Source: Hyphomicrobiales bacterium (GTDB lineage Bacteria > Pseudomonadota > Alphaproteobacteria > Rhizobiales > Rhizobiaceae). From it: DNA of 64,000 nt. The position numbers were made by a program, and so were the translations under genes. Below the pieces are notes generated by a model. That model was not told where the DNA came from. It searched no databases and was given only the letters and a program-made list of their open reading frames with translations. How positions within the stretch are numbered: the stretch's first letter is position 1; each line of letters opens with the position of its first letter. Positions 15,565 through 25,940 of this stretch are shown one piece after another. Where the stretch lies: the NCBI GenBank assembly GCA_900468535.1, contig UBTY01000009.1:248001-312000 (forward strand). Direction: 5' to 3'.

Positions 15565-17523
15565 TCAGTGTGGCTGTGCCCCCGAACCGTGGGTGTTGAC
15601 GATGGTATCGGCCTCCTTGCCGTAAAGCTCTTCGAAATGATCGAAGGTCTTCGAGAAGTGGCCGATGCCCTGCGTTGCGGATTTCAGGGATCGTGCCAAT
15701 TCTTCGAGGACACCGCCTGGCACCAGTGCGCGGAATATGTCCCAGCCCTTGGCGTTCTCGTCCCGGTCGAAACCGAGAACCTGTCCCTTGAGCGAGGAAA
15801 CGAGTGTCACCATGCCGCCGGAATAGACCGAGGGGATATGGATATCGACCCGCACGACAGGCTGCATGAGTACAGCGGATGCCTGTGAAAGCGCCTGCTT
15901 GACACCCATCTTGCCTGCCGCGCGAAAGGCGAAATCGGAGCTGTCGACCGAGTGATATTGACCGTCGGTCAACGTGACGTCGACATCGATCACCTGGAAA
16001 CCGAGAGGTCCTTTCTCCATGGCTTCGCGGGCGCCGGCCTCGACCGCTGGTATGTAGTTTCGCGGCACGGTGCCTCCCTTGACGTGTTCGCCAAAGGTGA
16101 AGCCCTGGCCGCGCTCGTTCGGTCGGACGCTGAGCTGCACGTCGGCGAACTGGCCCGCGCCACCCGTCTGCTTGCGGTGGCGGTAATGCACGTCCGACGT
16201 TTTCGAGATGGTCTCGCGATAGATCGGGTTCGGCGCGCGATCCGAAACTTCTACGCGAAAGACCTCCGACAGCGTCTTACGAAGATCGCGGAGATGGACG
16301 GGACCCTGGGCGCAGATCAGGGCAGCGCCGGTGCCTTCCTCCTGCATTACCTTCAGGCCGCGATCGGTTTCTGCGAGTTTTGCCAAAGTCGCGGACAGTT
16401 TCGTCTCGTCGCGCTCGTTGCCGGGGACAAGAATTCTTTCCAGCATGGGCGTTGGTGGCGTCGTCCAGTCGGGTGGCTCGACGCTGCCCGGCTGCGTCAG
16501 CAGGGCAGGTGCCGGCAGATGATCCGATTTCAATGCGACAAAGACATCACCCGCCTTGACTGCGCCGGCGATCGGCTTGCCGCTGCCAGCCTCCTGCAGC
16601 GGGCCAAGCGTGGCGCCGCCGAGCGAACCGCCCTGCTTGAGGCCATCGATGAGCGCCCGCATCAATACCGTCTTGCCGACATTGGCCTTGTGATAAGCGT
16701 GGAAACTCACGGCGGAAAGCGTTGCCTCCTGTGCGCCGGAATTTGTTGCCAGCCGTGCGCGCAGCGCTGTCGCCGGTGGCGCTTCATGGCGAAGCGCCTT
16801 CATCAGGCGCATGATGCCATTGCTATGCGAGGCCGCGCCGAACAGCACTGGGATAACCCGGTTCTCCTTCAGAATGCGCGACGAGATCGCGAAGATCGTG
16901 TCGCTTGCCGGTTCGCGATCCTCGATCAGCTCCTCGAGCAGCCAGTCATCGAACTCGGAAAGCTGCTCGAGCATCTCTGCGCGGGCTTCATGTTCGCGTT
17001 CTAGAGTATCCTTGGGAAGTTCGATCAGTGCGGAGGGTTGGCCCTCGCGATAGCGCCAGGCGCGCTCGGAAATCAGGTCGCAGCTGCCGACGATCGTATC
17101 GCCCTCGCGGATCGGCACCTGCCGCAGCACGAGGGGATGGTTCGAGTAGGTCTGCAGGGCGGCAATGACATCGCGCAATCGGCCGCGCGGCTCGTCCATC
17201 CGGTTGATGAAGACCAGGCAAGGCGTGCCCGAGGCCTCGATGGCGCGCAGATAGGGTGCCGCGAGCACTGCATCGTCTGGTGTTGGCGAAATACAGAGGA
17301 TGCAGGCGTCACTGACGAGCAAGGCATCCTGGGCGAGGGCCAGCGCTTCGTTTGCTCCGGGGGTGTCGATCGCGCACCATGCTTCGTCCTTGAAATCGAA
17401 TTCCGTCAGGCTTGATCCATATGGTGAGGCTGACTTTCTGGGCGTTCCCTCGAGCGAGGCCAGCTTTGCGACGAGTGTCGTTTTTCCCGTCTGCGAGGGC
17501 CCAAGTACCGTGAAGCAGCGCAT
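15565..17523 (-). CDS. Elongation factor G-like protein with degenerate GTPase motifs
   Basis: A 652-residue paralogue of EF-G, not the canonical fusA product. The P-loop is GPSQTGKTTL (G8-T15), G3 is DTPG (53-56) and G4 is NRMD (107-110). The canonical switch I motif RGITI is missing, and the spacing from P-loop to G3 is short. The residue after DTPG is Ala rather than the catalytic His of DTPGHVDF. The later EF-G domains are present, including HYRHRKQTGGAGQFADVQL of domain IV. The start at 17523 has GGGAGGAA upstream. Relatives are called FusA2 or EF-G-like; their role is unclear, and this one is predicted to hydrolyse GTP poorly or not at all. Confidence 0.9.
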   Translation of the reverse strand: MRCFTVLGPSQTGKTTLVAKLASLEGTPRKSASPYGSSLTEFDFKDEAWCAIDTPGANEALALAQDALLVSDACILCISPTPDDAVLAAPYLRAIEASGTPCLVFINRMDEPRGRLRDVIAALQTYSNHPLVLRQVPIREGDTIVGSCDLISERAWRYREGQPSALIELPKDTLEREHEARAEMLEQLSEFDDWLLEELIEDREPASDTIFAISSRILKENRVIPVLFGAASHSNGIMRLMKALRHEAPPATALRARLATNSGAQEATLSAVSFHAYHKANVGKTVLMRALIDGLKQGGSLGGATLGPLQEAGSGKPIAGAVKAGDVFVALKSDHLPAPALLTQPGSVEPPDWTTPPTPMLERILVPGNERDETKLSATLAKLAETDRGLKVMQEEGTGAALICAQGPVHLRDLRKTLSEVFRVEVSDRAPNPIYRETISKTSDVHYRHRKQTGGAGQFADVQLSVRPNERGQGFTFGEHVKGGTVPRNYIPAVEAGAREAMEKGPLGFQVIDVDVTLTDGQYHSVDSSDFAFRAAGKMGVKQALSQASAVLMQPVVRVDIHIPSVYSGGMVTLVSSLKGQVLGFDRDENAKGWDIFRALVPGGVLEELARSLKSATQGIGHFSKTFDHFEELYGKEADTIVNTHGSGAQPH

Positions 17524-17727
17524 CGGCGTTCCTCCCTGCCAAAAGCACGCATCCGAGAACAAGAATGCCTCGAAGCGGCGAAAAGCGCTAGATATCTGCA
17601 GTCATTCTTAAATATGAAGTCGGTCCGGCTTCCCATGAATGTGTCGCTGCGTCCCGCTCCGTCAAGCCACTGGTAATTCCTCGGCATTTCCGCCATATAC
17701 AGCCCAAACAGAGACGGACATGACACT

Positions 17728-18633
17728 ATGAGCGCAACGGTCGAATTCGCGAAGATGAACGGGCTTGGGAACAAGATCCTGGTCGTTGACATGCGCGGCC
17801 GCGCCGACAAGGTGACGCCGGCCGCGGCAATCGCGCTGAATGCCGCTGACGATACGCAGTTCGACCAGATCATGGCGATCCATGACCCGAAGGCTGCAGG
17901 CACCGATGCCTGGATCGACATCCTCAACTCGGATGGCTCGAAGGCGCAGGCCTGCGGCAACGGTACGCGCTGTGTCGTGCAGGCGCTTGCGTCCGAGACC
18001 GGCAAGAAGGTTTTCACCTTCCAGACGGTGGCCGGCATCCTCAATGCCGTCGAGCACGAGGACGGGACGATCTCCGTCGACATGGGCAAGCCGGTGTTCG
18101 AATGGGACAAGATCCCGCTTGCCGAAGAATTCCATGATACCAGCCGCATCGAGCTGCAGATCGGGCCGATCGACAATCCCGTGCTGCATTCGCCCTCTGT
18201 CGCGTCGATGGGCAATCCGCATGCGATCTTCTGGATCGATCGTGATCCGATGTCATTCGATCTCGGCCGCTTTGGGCCGCTGCTTGAAAACCATCCGATG
18301 TTCCCTGAGCGTGCCAATATCACGCTGGCGCAGGTGACCTCGCCGAACTCGATCACCACGCGCACATGGGAACGCGGTGCGGGACTGACGCTCGCCTGTG
18401 GTTCCGCGGCCTGTGCGACGGCTGTTTCCGCGGCCCGCACCGGACGGACCGGGCGCGAAGTCGCGGTGAAGGTTGCCAGCAGCCCAAATCAGGGCATCCT
18501 TAGCATCGAATGGCGCGAACGCGATGGCCACGTCATCATGACTGGCCCTGCCGAATGGGAATGGTCCGGCACGGTCGATCCGTCGACGGGTACGTGGTCG
18601 CGCGATGCGGCGCCGGGAGCGGAAGCGCGGTGA
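17728..18633 (+). CDS. dapF: Diaminopimelate epimerase
   Basis: A 301-residue cofactor-independent racemase that turns LL- into meso-diaminopimelate for lysine and peptidoglycan synthesis. The two catalytic cysteines are C76 in ACGNGTRC and C224 in [10 protein letters not shown]. The N-terminus [15 protein letters not shown] matches the family. It leads a plus-strand run; its TGA overlaps the GTG start of mtaB in a GTGA junction, which implies translational coupling. Confidence 0.96.
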   Translation: MSATVEFAKMNGLGNKILVVDMRGRADKVTPAAAIALNAADDTQFDQIMAIHDPKAAGTDAWIDILNSDGSKAQACGNGTRCVVQALASETGKKVFTFQTVAGILNAVEHEDGTISVDMGKPVFEWDKIPLAEEFHDTSRIELQIGPIDNPVLHSPSVASMGNPHAIFWIDRDPMSFDLGRFGPLLENHPMFPERANITLAQVTSPNSITTRTWERGAGLTLACGSAACATAVSAARTGRTGREVAVKVASSPNQGILSIEWRERDGHVIMTGPAEWEWSGTVDPSTGTWSRDAAPGAEAR

Positions 18634-19904
18634 GCGGCGTCGAGGTCATCACCTTCGGCTGTCGTCTCAATACCTACGAATCCGAAGTGATGCGGGCGGA
18701 GGCCGAGAAGGCCGGACTCAACAATGCGATCCTCGTCAATACCTGCGCGGTCACCGGCGAAGCCGTACGCCAGGCTCGCCAGGCGATCCGACGTGCGCGA
18801 CGCGACAATCCTCATGCGCGCATCATCGTGACCGGCTGTGCCGCCCAGACGGAGAAGGAAACCTTCGCCGAGATGGCCGAGGTCGATGCCGTGCTCGGCA
18901 ACGAAGAAAAACTGAAGAGCGCTTCCTATCGCGCTTTGCCGGATTTCGGCGTTTCGGCGGAAGAAAAGCTGCGCGTCAACGACATCATGAGCGTGCGCCA
19001 GACGGCGCCGCAGATGGTCAAGCATATCGACGGTCATGTGCGGGCGTTCATCCAGGTCCAGAACGGTTGCGACCACCGCTGCACTTTCTGTATCATTCCC
19101 TATGGTCGTGGCAATTCGCGTTCGGTGCCGATGGGAGCGGTCGTCGATCAGGCGCGTAAGCTCGTCGAAAGCGGCTACCGGGAAATCGTGCTGACGGGCG
19201 TCGATGCGACCAGCTATGGTGCCGATCTTCCCGGCGAGCCGACGCTCGGGCTGCTTGCGAAGACACTTCTGAAGCAGGTGCCCGATATTCGCCGCCTGCG
19301 GCTTTCGTCGATCGACAGCATCGAGGCCGACAAGCATCTGCTCGATCTGATCGCCGAGGAAACGCGCTTCATGCCGCATCTCCACCTTTCGCTGCAGCAC
19401 GGCGACGACATGATCCTGAAGCGGATGAAGCGCCGCCATTCGAGTGCCGATGCCTTGGCCTTCGTCAACGACATGCGCCGCCTGCGGCCGGAGATGAGCT
19501 TCGGCGCCGATATGATCGCCGGCTTTCCGACGGAGAGCGAGGAGATGTTCGCCAATGCCGTGCGACTGGCGGAAGAGGCTGGGATCGCCCATCTCCACGT
19601 GTTCCCTTACAGCCCACGACCGGGAACACCTGCCGCGCGGATGCCGCAGCTTGATCGCGCGGTGGTCAAGGAGCGTGCGGCGCGGCTTCGCGCCACTGGA
19701 CATCGCCTGCATCAGGCCCATCTCGACGGAATGGTCGGCACGCAGCAATGGCTGCTGGTGGAAAACAATGGTTTGGCGCATACCGAGAACTTCACGCTTG
19801 TCGGAGCGGCGGGACTTGCACCCCGAAGCTTCGTGCAGGCTGTGATCACAGGGCACAACGGCAAACACCTCGACATGCAATTGATGGCCGCCGACGCGGC
19901 CTGA
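18630..19904 (+). CDS. mtaB: tRNA t6A37 methylthiotransferase
   Basis: A 424-residue radical-SAM enzyme that adds a methylthio group to t6A at position 37 of ANN-reading tRNAs. The N-terminal UPF0004 domain holds three cysteines of one cluster (FGCRLN, NTCAVTG, TGCAAQ). The radical-SAM motif is [10 protein letters not shown]-terminal TRAM-like region follows. I chose the GTG at 18630 because it overlaps the dapF stop codon and gives [14 protein letters not shown]; the in-frame ATG at 18510 lies inside dapF. ftsY follows after 15 bp. Confidence 0.93.
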   Translation: MSGVEVITFGCRLNTYESEVMRAEAEKAGLNNAILVNTCAVTGEAVRQARQAIRRARRDNPHARIIVTGCAAQTEKETFAEMAEVDAVLGNEEKLKSASYRALPDFGVSAEEKLRVNDIMSVRQTAPQMVKHIDGHVRAFIQVQNGCDHRCTFCIIPYGRGNSRSVPMGAVVDQARKLVESGYREIVLTGVDATSYGADLPGEPTLGLLAKTLLKQVPDIRRLRLSSIDSIEADKHLLDLIAEETRFMPHLHLSLQHGDDMILKRMKRRHSSADALAFVNDMRRLRPEMSFGADMIAGFPTESEEMFANAVRLAEEAGIAHLHVFPYSPRPGTPAARMPQLDRAVVKERAARLRATGHRLHQAHLDGMVGTQQWLLVENNGLAHTENFTLVGAAGLAPRSFVQAVITGHNGKHLDMQLMAADAA

Positions 19905-19919
19905 GTTTACGGAATCCTC

Positions 19920-21503
19920 ATGGCGTTCAACTTCATCAAAAAGGTCTTCACCTTCGGCCCGAAGCCGGAGGAAGAGCAGGCGCCGGAGCCGATCGAGACG
20001 AAGGCGCTCGAAACCGAGCTGGAGCCGCACTCGCGCGAGGAAAACCTTCCCGTTGCCGCCGATCCCGTTCTGGCCGAGGAGATCGATACGGCCGGCGGGC
20101 CGGCCGACGACCTCGGTGAGGGCGCGCCTATCGAGGACGTTGTCGAGCAGGCCGAAGCGCTCGCGCCCGTCGAGGAAGACGTTTCCGAGGTCCTGCCGAC
20201 CGAGATGCAGGCGAGCGATATAGGTGTTGTGCCGCTCTCGCTGCTTGAGGCCGAAGCCGAGGTCGAGACCGCCGCCGAAACCACGCCGGAGGAGACACTT
20301 CCTGTTGCGGCTTCCTTGCAGCCGGAAAGCGGGGATCATGCAGGCGAAGAGATTGCGCAGGTAGAAGCGGTTGCCGAAACCGAAGAGCAACCGGCTGCCG
20401 AACTCGAGGCGGAAGCTGACGCGGAACAGCAGCCTATCAAGGCCTCTTCCGCCGAGCAGGAGACATCTGCTTCGGTTGACGATGATGACGTTTCCGATGA
20501 TATCTCGGCCGCGCCCGTTCTTCCGAAGGGATTTGCCACAGGTCCCGCCGTTTCCGAGGTCGCGCCTTTAGTGCCTGCGCCAAAGCTTTCCTGGTTCCAG
20601 CGTCTGCGCGCCGGCCTTGCCCGGACCTCGTCGCAGCTCACCGGTCAGATCGCGGCGCTGTTCACCAAGCGCAAGCTTGATGACGAGACGCTGCAGGATC
20701 TCGAGGATTTGCTGATCCAAGCCGATCTCGGCGTCGAGACGGCGATGCGTGTCACCGATACGCTGGCCTCCGAGCGCTACGGCAAGGACGTGACCGGCGA
20801 GGACGTCAGCCGCATCATGGCAAGCGAGATCGCCAAGGTGCTGAAGCCTGTCGCCAAGCCGCTACAGCTCGACCTCAGTCACAAGCCGCACGTCATCCTT
20901 GTCGTCGGCGTCAACGGAACAGGCAAGACGACGACGATCGGCAAACTGGCGTCGAAGCTTTCGGGCGCCGGTCTGAAGGTCATGGTGGCTGCCGGCGATA
21001 CGTTCCGCGCCGCTGCGATCGAGCAGCTGAAGATCTGGGCCGACCGCACCAAGTCGGAGTTCATCGGTACCAAGCTCGGTGCCGATGCGGCAGGCCTTGC
21101 CTATGATGCCTTCGAGCAAGCCAAGGCGAAGAAGTGCGACGTGCTGATTATCGATACGGCCGGCCGGTTGCAGAACAAGGCGGAACTGATGGCAGAGCTC
21201 GAGAAGATCGTTCGCGTTCTCGGCAAGCTCGATCCGGATGCGCCGCATACGGTGCTGCAGACGCTCGACGCGACGACGGGGCAAAACGCGCTGTCGCAGG
21301 TCGAAATCTTCCGCAACGTCGCCGGCGTCAACGGTCTGATCATGACGAAGCTCGACGGCACGGCGCGGGGCGGCATTCTCGTGGCGATCTCCGCCAAGCA
21401 CAAGCTGCCGGTCTATTTCATCGGCGTCGGCGAGGGCGTCGATGATCTCGAGCCTTTCGAGGCCGAGGATTTCGCGCACGCCATTGCCGGGCTCGGCCAA
21501 TAA
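19920..21503 (+). CDS. ftsY: Signal recognition particle receptor FtsY
   Basis: A 527-residue SRP receptor GTPase that receives ribosome-SRP complexes at the inner membrane. Residues from about 15 to 200 are a highly acidic Glu/Ala-rich A region, longer than in many alphaproteobacteria. The NG domain follows: LDDETLQDLEDLLIQADLG, P-loop GVNGTGKTTTIGKLA, AAGDTFRAAAIEQL, DTAGRLQNK and TKLDGTARGG. It is the partner of Ffh, encoded nearby. It is probably co-transcribed with dapF and mtaB. Confidence 0.97.
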   Translation: MAFNFIKKVFTFGPKPEEEQAPEPIETKALETELEPHSREENLPVAADPVLAEEIDTAGGPADDLGEGAPIEDVVEQAEALAPVEEDVSEVLPTEMQASDIGVVPLSLLEAEAEVETAAETTPEETLPVAASLQPESGDHAGEEIAQVEAVAETEEQPAAELEAEADAEQQPIKASSAEQETSASVDDDDVSDDISAAPVLPKGFATGPAVSEVAPLVPAPKLSWFQRLRAGLARTSSQLTGQIAALFTKRKLDDETLQDLEDLLIQADLGVETAMRVTDTLASERYGKDVTGEDVSRIMASEIAKVLKPVAKPLQLDLSHKPHVILVVGVNGTGKTTTIGKLASKLSGAGLKVMVAAGDTFRAAAIEQLKIWADRTKSEFIGTKLGADAAGLAYDAFEQAKAKKCDVLIIDTAGRLQNKAELMAELEKIVRVLGKLDPDAPHTVLQTLDATTGQNALSQVEIFRNVAGVNGLIMTKLDGTARGGILVAISAKHKLPVYFIGVGEGVDDLEPFEAEDFAHAIAGLGQ

Positions 21504-21567
21504 TGCCACAGATATGCCGACAAACACGGGCAAGCGTCTCGTGTGGCACAACCGGACTTGAGATAGA

Positions 21568-22212
21568 ATGACGACAGAGAGCGATATCACCCCAAGCGCG
21601 GCCGACAGGCATCACCCGATGCTGAAGCTGGCGCTGGAGCTTGGCCCGCTGCTGATCTTCTTCTTTGCCAACCTGCGCGGCGCCTGGCTGGTCGAGCGGT
21701 TTCCTGTTCTCTCGGAGCTCGGCGGACCGCTGTTCGTGGCAACGGCCCTCTTCATGGCTGCTACAGTAACCTCACTGGTGGTCTCGAAGATCATTCTCGG
21801 ACATCTGCCGATCATGCCCTTCGTGTCGGGCATCGTCGTCCTCATCTTCGGATCGCTATCGATCTACCTGCAGAACGAAACCTTCATCAAGATGAAGCCG
21901 ACCATCGTCAACGCGCTCTTCGGCGTGTCGCTGCTTGGGGGGCTCGCTTTCGGCAAGTCGTTGCTCGGCTACGTCTTCAATGCGGCCTTTCAGCTGGATG
22001 CCGAGGGATGGCGCAAGCTGACGGTTCGCTGGGGGATTTTCTTCCTGTTCCTCGCGGTGCTGAACGAGGTGATCTGGCGGAATTTCTCCGATGACTTCTG
22101 GATCGCCTTCAAGGTCTGGGGAACGATGCCGATCACCATCATCTTCACAATGGCGCAGATGCCGCTCATCATGAAGCACACGGTAACGCCAGCCGGAGAG
22201 GCCGAAAAGTGA
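21568..22212 (+). CDS. YciB/septation protein A family inner-membrane protein
   Basis: A 214-residue membrane protein with about five to six hydrophobic segments. Diagnostic stretches are [15 protein letters not shown] and [24 protein letters not shown]. The family (YciB, also called IspZ or septation protein A) is linked to cell-envelope maintenance and division, but no biochemical activity is established. It follows ftsY by 64 bp, and its stop overlaps the next gene by four bases (GTGA), so the two are coupled. Confidence 0.92.
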   Translation: MTTESDITPSAADRHHPMLKLALELGPLLIFFFANLRGAWLVERFPVLSELGGPLFVATALFMAATVTSLVVSKIILGHLPIMPFVSGIVVLIFGSLSIYLQNETFIKMKPTIVNALFGVSLLGGLAFGKSLLGYVFNAAFQLDAEGWRKLTVRWGIFFLFLAVLNEVIWRNFSDDFWIAFKVWGTMPITIIFTMAQMPLIMKHTVTPAGEAEK

Positions 22213-22796
22213 CAGTCGCAGAAACGCAGACGAGGGTTCGCCATCAGACATTCTGGTTCGCAGCCTGTCTGCTGGTTCTGCTGGCGCAGGTCGTCGCAGA
22301 GTATCTGATGGGCCGCACGCCGATCTGCACCTGCGGCTATGTCAAGCTGTGGGAAGGCGTCGTCAATTCGAGCGGCAACTCCCAGCACCTGTCGGACTGG
22401 TATACGCCGTCGCATATCATCCACGGGTTTATCTTCTACGGTGTGGCGCACCTCGTTCTACGCGGAAAGCCGTTTGCTGCACGCCTGCTGCTGGCGCTGG
22501 TCATCGAGTCCGGCTGGGAGCTCTTGGAGAATTCGCCCATCATCATCGATCGCTACCGCACGGCGACGATCTCGCTCGACTACTACGGCGACAGCATCAT
22601 CAATTCAGCGATGGATACGGTGTTCATGGTTGTCGGGTTCGTTTTCGCATCGCGCGCACCGGTGGCGCTGACGGTGGCGATCGCGATCTTCTTCGAGCTT
22701 CTGACCGGCTACCTGATCCGCGACAACCTGACGCTCAACGTGCTGATGCTGGTCTGGCCCGTCGAGGCGGTCAAGACCTGGCAAAGCGCGATCTGA
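22209..22796 (+). CDS. UPF0314/DUF2585 membrane protein
   Basis: A 195-residue membrane protein of a family found mainly in Rhizobiales. The conserved part is [20 protein letters not shown] followed by [14 protein letters not shown] and [15 protein letters not shown]. Four or five hydrophobic segments are visible. Function is unknown. It starts at a GTG overlapping the yciB stop codon and converges on ccmG, with adjacent stop codons and no terminator between. Confidence 0.88.
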   Translation: MTVAETQTRVRHQTFWFAACLLVLLAQVVAEYLMGRTPICTCGYVKLWEGVVNSSGNSQHLSDWYTPSHIIHGFIFYGVAHLVLRGKPFAARLLLALVIESGWELLENSPIIIDRYRTATISLDYYGDSIINSAMDTVFMVVGFVFASRAPVALTVAIAIFFELLTGYLIRDNLTLNVLMLVWPVEAVKTWQSAI

Positions 22797-23402
22797 TCAG
22801 GACGCGGGCGTCCCAAGTGCCTTTGCCATGGCAGGCAACAGGCCTTCCTTCAGGCTGATATCGTCGAACGGGCCGACCCGCTTGTAAAGGATCGTTCCGT
22901 CAGGGGCGACGAGATAGCTTTCCGGAATACCGTAGACACCCCAATCGATGGCAGCCTGCCCCTTGGGGTCTACGCCGATGGCGGCAAAGGGATTGCCGAG
23001 TTCACCGAGGAAGCGAACGGCGTTGTCGTTCTTGTCCTTGTAGTTGATGGCAACCACGTTGAGGCGGCTGTCCTTCGCCAGTTCCTTCAAAATCGGATGC
23101 TCTTCGCGACAAGGGATGCACCAGGAGGCGAAGACGTTGACGAGCGTCAGCTTGCCTTTGATGGCACTATCGGTCAGGGCCGGCAGGTTGGCGCCCTCAA
23201 GCGGCGGCAGGTTCAGCGTCGGTGCCTTCGTGCCGATCAATGCCGAAGGGATTTCCGAGATATCCTTGCCGTGGACATCCTGGTCGTAAAGCATCTTGGC
23301 CGCAGTAGCCGCGATGCCGGCAAAGACGACCAGAGGGATCAACGCAACGGCATAGCGTCCAAAGCCGCGCCTGGCGGCGTTCGTTTCCGGGGGCGTGGTC
23401 AT
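22797..23402 (-). CDS. ccmG: Thiol:disulfide interchange protein CcmG/DsbE
   Basis: A 201-residue membrane-anchored thioredoxin-like protein of cytochrome c maturation. After one N-terminal membrane helix ([17 protein letters not shown]) the periplasmic thioredoxin domain holds the active site [12 protein letters not shown]. It reduces the haem-binding cysteines of apocytochrome c. Its ATG overlaps the ccmD stop by four bases. It ends the ccmABCDG run; ccmE, ccmF and ccmH are not here, as is usual in rhizobia. Confidence 0.95.
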   Translation of the reverse strand: MTTPPETNAARRGFGRYAVALIPLVVFAGIAATAAKMLYDQDVHGKDISEIPSALIGTKAPTLNLPPLEGANLPALTDSAIKGKLTLVNVFASWCIPCREEHPILKELAKDSRLNVVAINYKDKNDNAVRFLGELGNPFAAIGVDPKGQAAIDWGVYGIPESYLVAPDGTILYKRVGPFDDISLKEGLLPAMAKALGTPAS

Positions 23403-23566
23403 TCGCCATCCTTTGCCCGTGCCGAGCGGCGGCGAATGCCGGAGGCCTCGAGAGCCGCTAGTTCCTTGCGGCGAGCGCGACCATCGGCCCAGGTCCACAG
23501 CGTGATGGCGACTGTCACAAGCGCGGCAAAGGCGTAGGAGCCGTAAACATAGAAAGCGTGTGTCAT
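23399..23566 (-). CDS. ccmD: Haem exporter protein CcmD (small)
   Basis: A 55-residue single-pass membrane protein. It begins [20 protein letters not shown] and has a basic tail after [20 protein letters not shown]. This matches CcmD, which joins the CcmABC complex to release holo-CcmE. Its ATG lies two bases after the ccmC stop, and its TGA overlaps the ccmG ATG. It is short enough to be missed by length-filtered gene calling. Confidence 0.93.
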   Translation of the reverse strand: MTHAFYVYGSYAFAALVTVAITLWTWADGRARRKELAALEASGIRRRSARAKDGE

Positions 23567-23568
23567 GG

Positions 23569-24330
23569 CTATCCCTCGCGGCTCGCGAGGCGCGCTGCCA
23601 TGCGGCGTTGCGCCGAGACGCGTCGGCGCCAGATTTCATTGCGCATGGCCATGATGTGCAGCGTGAAGAAAAGAGCGGTGAACGCCACGGCCATCACCAG
23701 CAGCGGCCGCAGGAATTCCGGATCGATAGCCGGGCCGTCGAGGCGCAAAACGCTGGCGGACTGATGCAGCGTGTTCCACCAGTCGACGGAGAACTTGATG
23801 ATCGGGATATTAACGAAGCCGACGAGGATCAGCACGGCGCTGACACGTGCGGCCTTCGACGGCTCGTCGATGGCGCGATTGAGCGCGATTAGCCCGAGAT
23901 ACATCAGGAACAGAATGAAGACGGAGGTAAGCCTTGCGTCCCAGACCCACCATGTACCCCACATCGGCTTGCCCCAGAGCGAGCCGGTGACGAGGGCAAT
24001 CAGTGTGAAGGCGGCACCGAGCGGGGCCGCAGCCTTTGCCGATACATCGGCCAGCGGATGGCGCCACACAAGTGTGCCGATCGCCGAGAGGCTCATAATT
24101 GTGTAACCCATCATCGACAGCCAGGCCGCCGGCACGTGGATATACATGATACGAACCGTCTCGCCCTGCTGGTAGTCGCCTTCAGTCGTGAAGCTGAGAT
24201 ACAGCCCCACGATGAAACAGAGGGCCGTGAAGGCGGCCATCCAGGGAAGGATGCGTGCAGCGAGCGCCAAAAACCGTGTGGGGTTGGCGAGGTCGCTGAA
24301 TTTCGTGATGGCAAGGCTCGTTTCGCTCAT
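23569..24330 (-). CDS. ccmC: Haem transporter permease CcmC
   Basis: A 253-residue, six-helix membrane protein that loads haem onto CcmE. The tryptophan-rich WWD motif is [13 protein letters not shown], and conserved histidines lie in MYIHVPAAW and the downstream periplasmic loop. It follows ccmB by 47 bp and is almost contiguous with ccmD. Confidence 0.96.
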   Translation of the reverse strand: MSETSLAITKFSDLANPTRFLALAARILPWMAAFTALCFIVGLYLSFTTEGDYQQGETVRIMYIHVPAAWLSMMGYTIMSLSAIGTLVWRHPLADVSAKAAAPLGAAFTLIALVTGSLWGKPMWGTWWVWDARLTSVFILFLMYLGLIALNRAIDEPSKAARVSAVLILVGFVNIPIIKFSVDWWNTLHQSASVLRLDGPAIDPEFLRPLLVMAVAFTALFFTLHIMAMRNEIWRRRVSAQRRMAARLASREG

Positions 24331-24377
24331 GCCGTTTCCTTATCGCGATATGCCTTATGCCGCAATCGAACGCTCCA

Positions 24378-25037
24378 TCAATCCGACGTGTTGCGCAGCG
24401 CCAGTGCCGCCGCGGCAGGGCCGATGACGGCAAAGAACAGCGTCAGTGCGATCAGGATCAGAAACGGTGGCAGGAAGGGCGAGGGGCCTTCGACAGCGGC
24501 GTAGGTAGCGCTGACGCCGAAGATCAGCACGGGGATCGTCAGCGGCAGCACCAGGATCGAGACCAGCAGGCCGCCGCGGGGCAGGGCGACGGCGACGGCT
24601 GCACCGACGGCGCCGATGAAGGTGATCGCCGGCGAACCGACCAGCAGCGTCAGCATCGTTGCGCCGATCGCTGTTTCGCTCATGTTCATGAAGAGGCCGA
24701 GCAGCGGCGAGGCGATGACGAGCGGCAGGCTGGTGGCGATCCAGTGCGCCAGGCACTTCACCAGCACCGTCAGGACGAGCGGGGTCTCCTGCATCAGCAT
24801 GAGGTCGAGCGAGCCATCGTCGCGTTCAGCCTGGAACAGGCGGTCGAGGCCGAGAAGTGCCGCCAGCAGCGCGCCGATCCAGACGATTGCCGGGCCGATG
24901 CGCGAGAGCAATGCAAGATCCGGCCCGACGCCGAAGGGGATGACCGCAACGACGGTCAGGAAGAAGAGGACGCCGATCAGCGCGCCGCCGCCGGCGCGGA
25001 TGGAGAGCCTGAGGTCGCGCAACAACAGTGCCGTCAT
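24378..25037 (-). CDS. ccmB: Haem exporter protein CcmB
   Basis: A 219-residue six-helix membrane subunit of the CcmAB transporter, which uses ATP hydrolysis to release holo-CcmE from CcmC. The start MTALLLRDLRLSIRAGGG and the stretch DDGSLDLMLMQETPLVLTVLVKCLAHW are characteristic. Its ATG overlaps the ccmA stop codon in ATGA, so translation is coupled. Confidence 0.95.
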   Translation of the reverse strand: MTALLLRDLRLSIRAGGGALIGVLFFLTVVAVIPFGVGPDLALLSRIGPAIVWIGALLAALLGLDRLFQAERDDGSLDLMLMQETPLVLTVLVKCLAHWIATSLPLVIASPLLGLFMNMSETAIGATMLTLLVGSPAITFIGAVGAAVAVALPRGGLLVSILVLPLTIPVLIFGVSATYAAVEGPSPFLPPFLILIALTLFFAVIGPAAAALALRNTSD

Positions 25038-25681
25038 TCCCAGACCCCCGGCCCGGAGTGGGCAAATCCCGCCATCCTCAATTCCTGTGCGCCTTCGAGA
25101 CCGAGCGGCTGATGGGTGGCCGCAAGCACGATCCCACCCTTCCGGCGATGGGCCTCGATCAGGTCGGCAAAGAGGCGGTCGCCGCTCGTGTCCAAGGCTG
25201 CTGTCGGCTCATCGAGTATCCATACCGGACGGTGAGCGACAAGCAGCTTGGCAAAGGCGAAACGCCTCTGTTGACCGGCCGAAAGGTAGCCAAAGGGGAG
25301 GTGCGTGATCCCTTCGAGGCCCACCGCCTCGGCGGCCTCGTCTATGGAAGAGGCGGGCGTATCGTACGCGTCTCCGAGAAAGCGGCGCCAGAAGTCGAGG
25401 TTCTCGGCGACCGTCAGCTCGCTCTTCATTGCATTGCGGTGGCCAAGATAGTGACTGATTTCGCCAGCGCGCTGATGATCGTCGCCTTGCGAATCGCTGA
25501 AGGTCACGGAACCGCTTTCCTGCCGCAAAAGACCGGCGACGACGCGCAATAAAGTTGACTTTCCTGATCCATTTTTTCCAGTCAAAACCAGCGCTTCGCC
25601 CGATTTCAGGCAAAAGGAGACGCCCTCGAAAATCAGCTCTTCCCCCCGGCGCGCGGCCAGATTGGTTACTTCAAGACGCAT
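25034..25681 (-). CDS. ccmA: Cytochrome c biogenesis ATP-binding protein CcmA
   Basis: A 215-residue ABC ATPase, partner of CcmB. Walker A is GKNGSGKSTL, the signature is LSAGQQRR, and Walker B is VWILDEPTAALD. I place the start at 25681 (MRLEVTNLAARRG); an in-frame ATG at 25711 would add ten residues, and neither has a clear ribosome-binding site. It is the first gene of the ccm operon and diverges from acnA. Confidence 0.94.
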   Translation of the reverse strand: MRLEVTNLAARRGEELIFEGVSFCLKSGEALVLTGKNGSGKSTLLRVVAGLLRQESGSVTFSDSQGDDHQRAGEISHYLGHRNAMKSELTVAENLDFWRRFLGDAYDTPASSIDEAAEAVGLEGITHLPFGYLSAGQQRRFAFAKLLVAHRPVWILDEPTAALDTSGDRLFADLIEAHRRKGGIVLAATHQPLGLEGAQELRMAGFAHSGPGVWE

Positions 25682-25940
25682 GACTTTTGAGGGGTTTAAT
25701 TTTTCAGTCATTGCAATGCAAAAAAATCCGAAATGGGTCACGCACTCTCTGGCACCTTTCTTAGAAATTATCTATAAGACCCGCAACCACGCCAGCGGTC
25801 GGCGTGAATTTCATCCTAGCGCCGAACATGAGGTCTAACTTCATGTGCGGACAGCGGAAATGGCCGTACCCGCATCCTGATGTGCATTACGTGCATAGGC
25901 GTCCGCACAATTGTGTTCGCTATCAGAAACGGGGTCTCTC

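Noticed and set aside
25760..25778. Possible Irr-type iron control element upstream of acnA (TTAGAA near TCTATAA)
   Set aside because: The inverted symmetry is poor compared with the usual TTTAGAA-N3-TTCTAAA form, and the AT-rich tract is as easily a -10 region.
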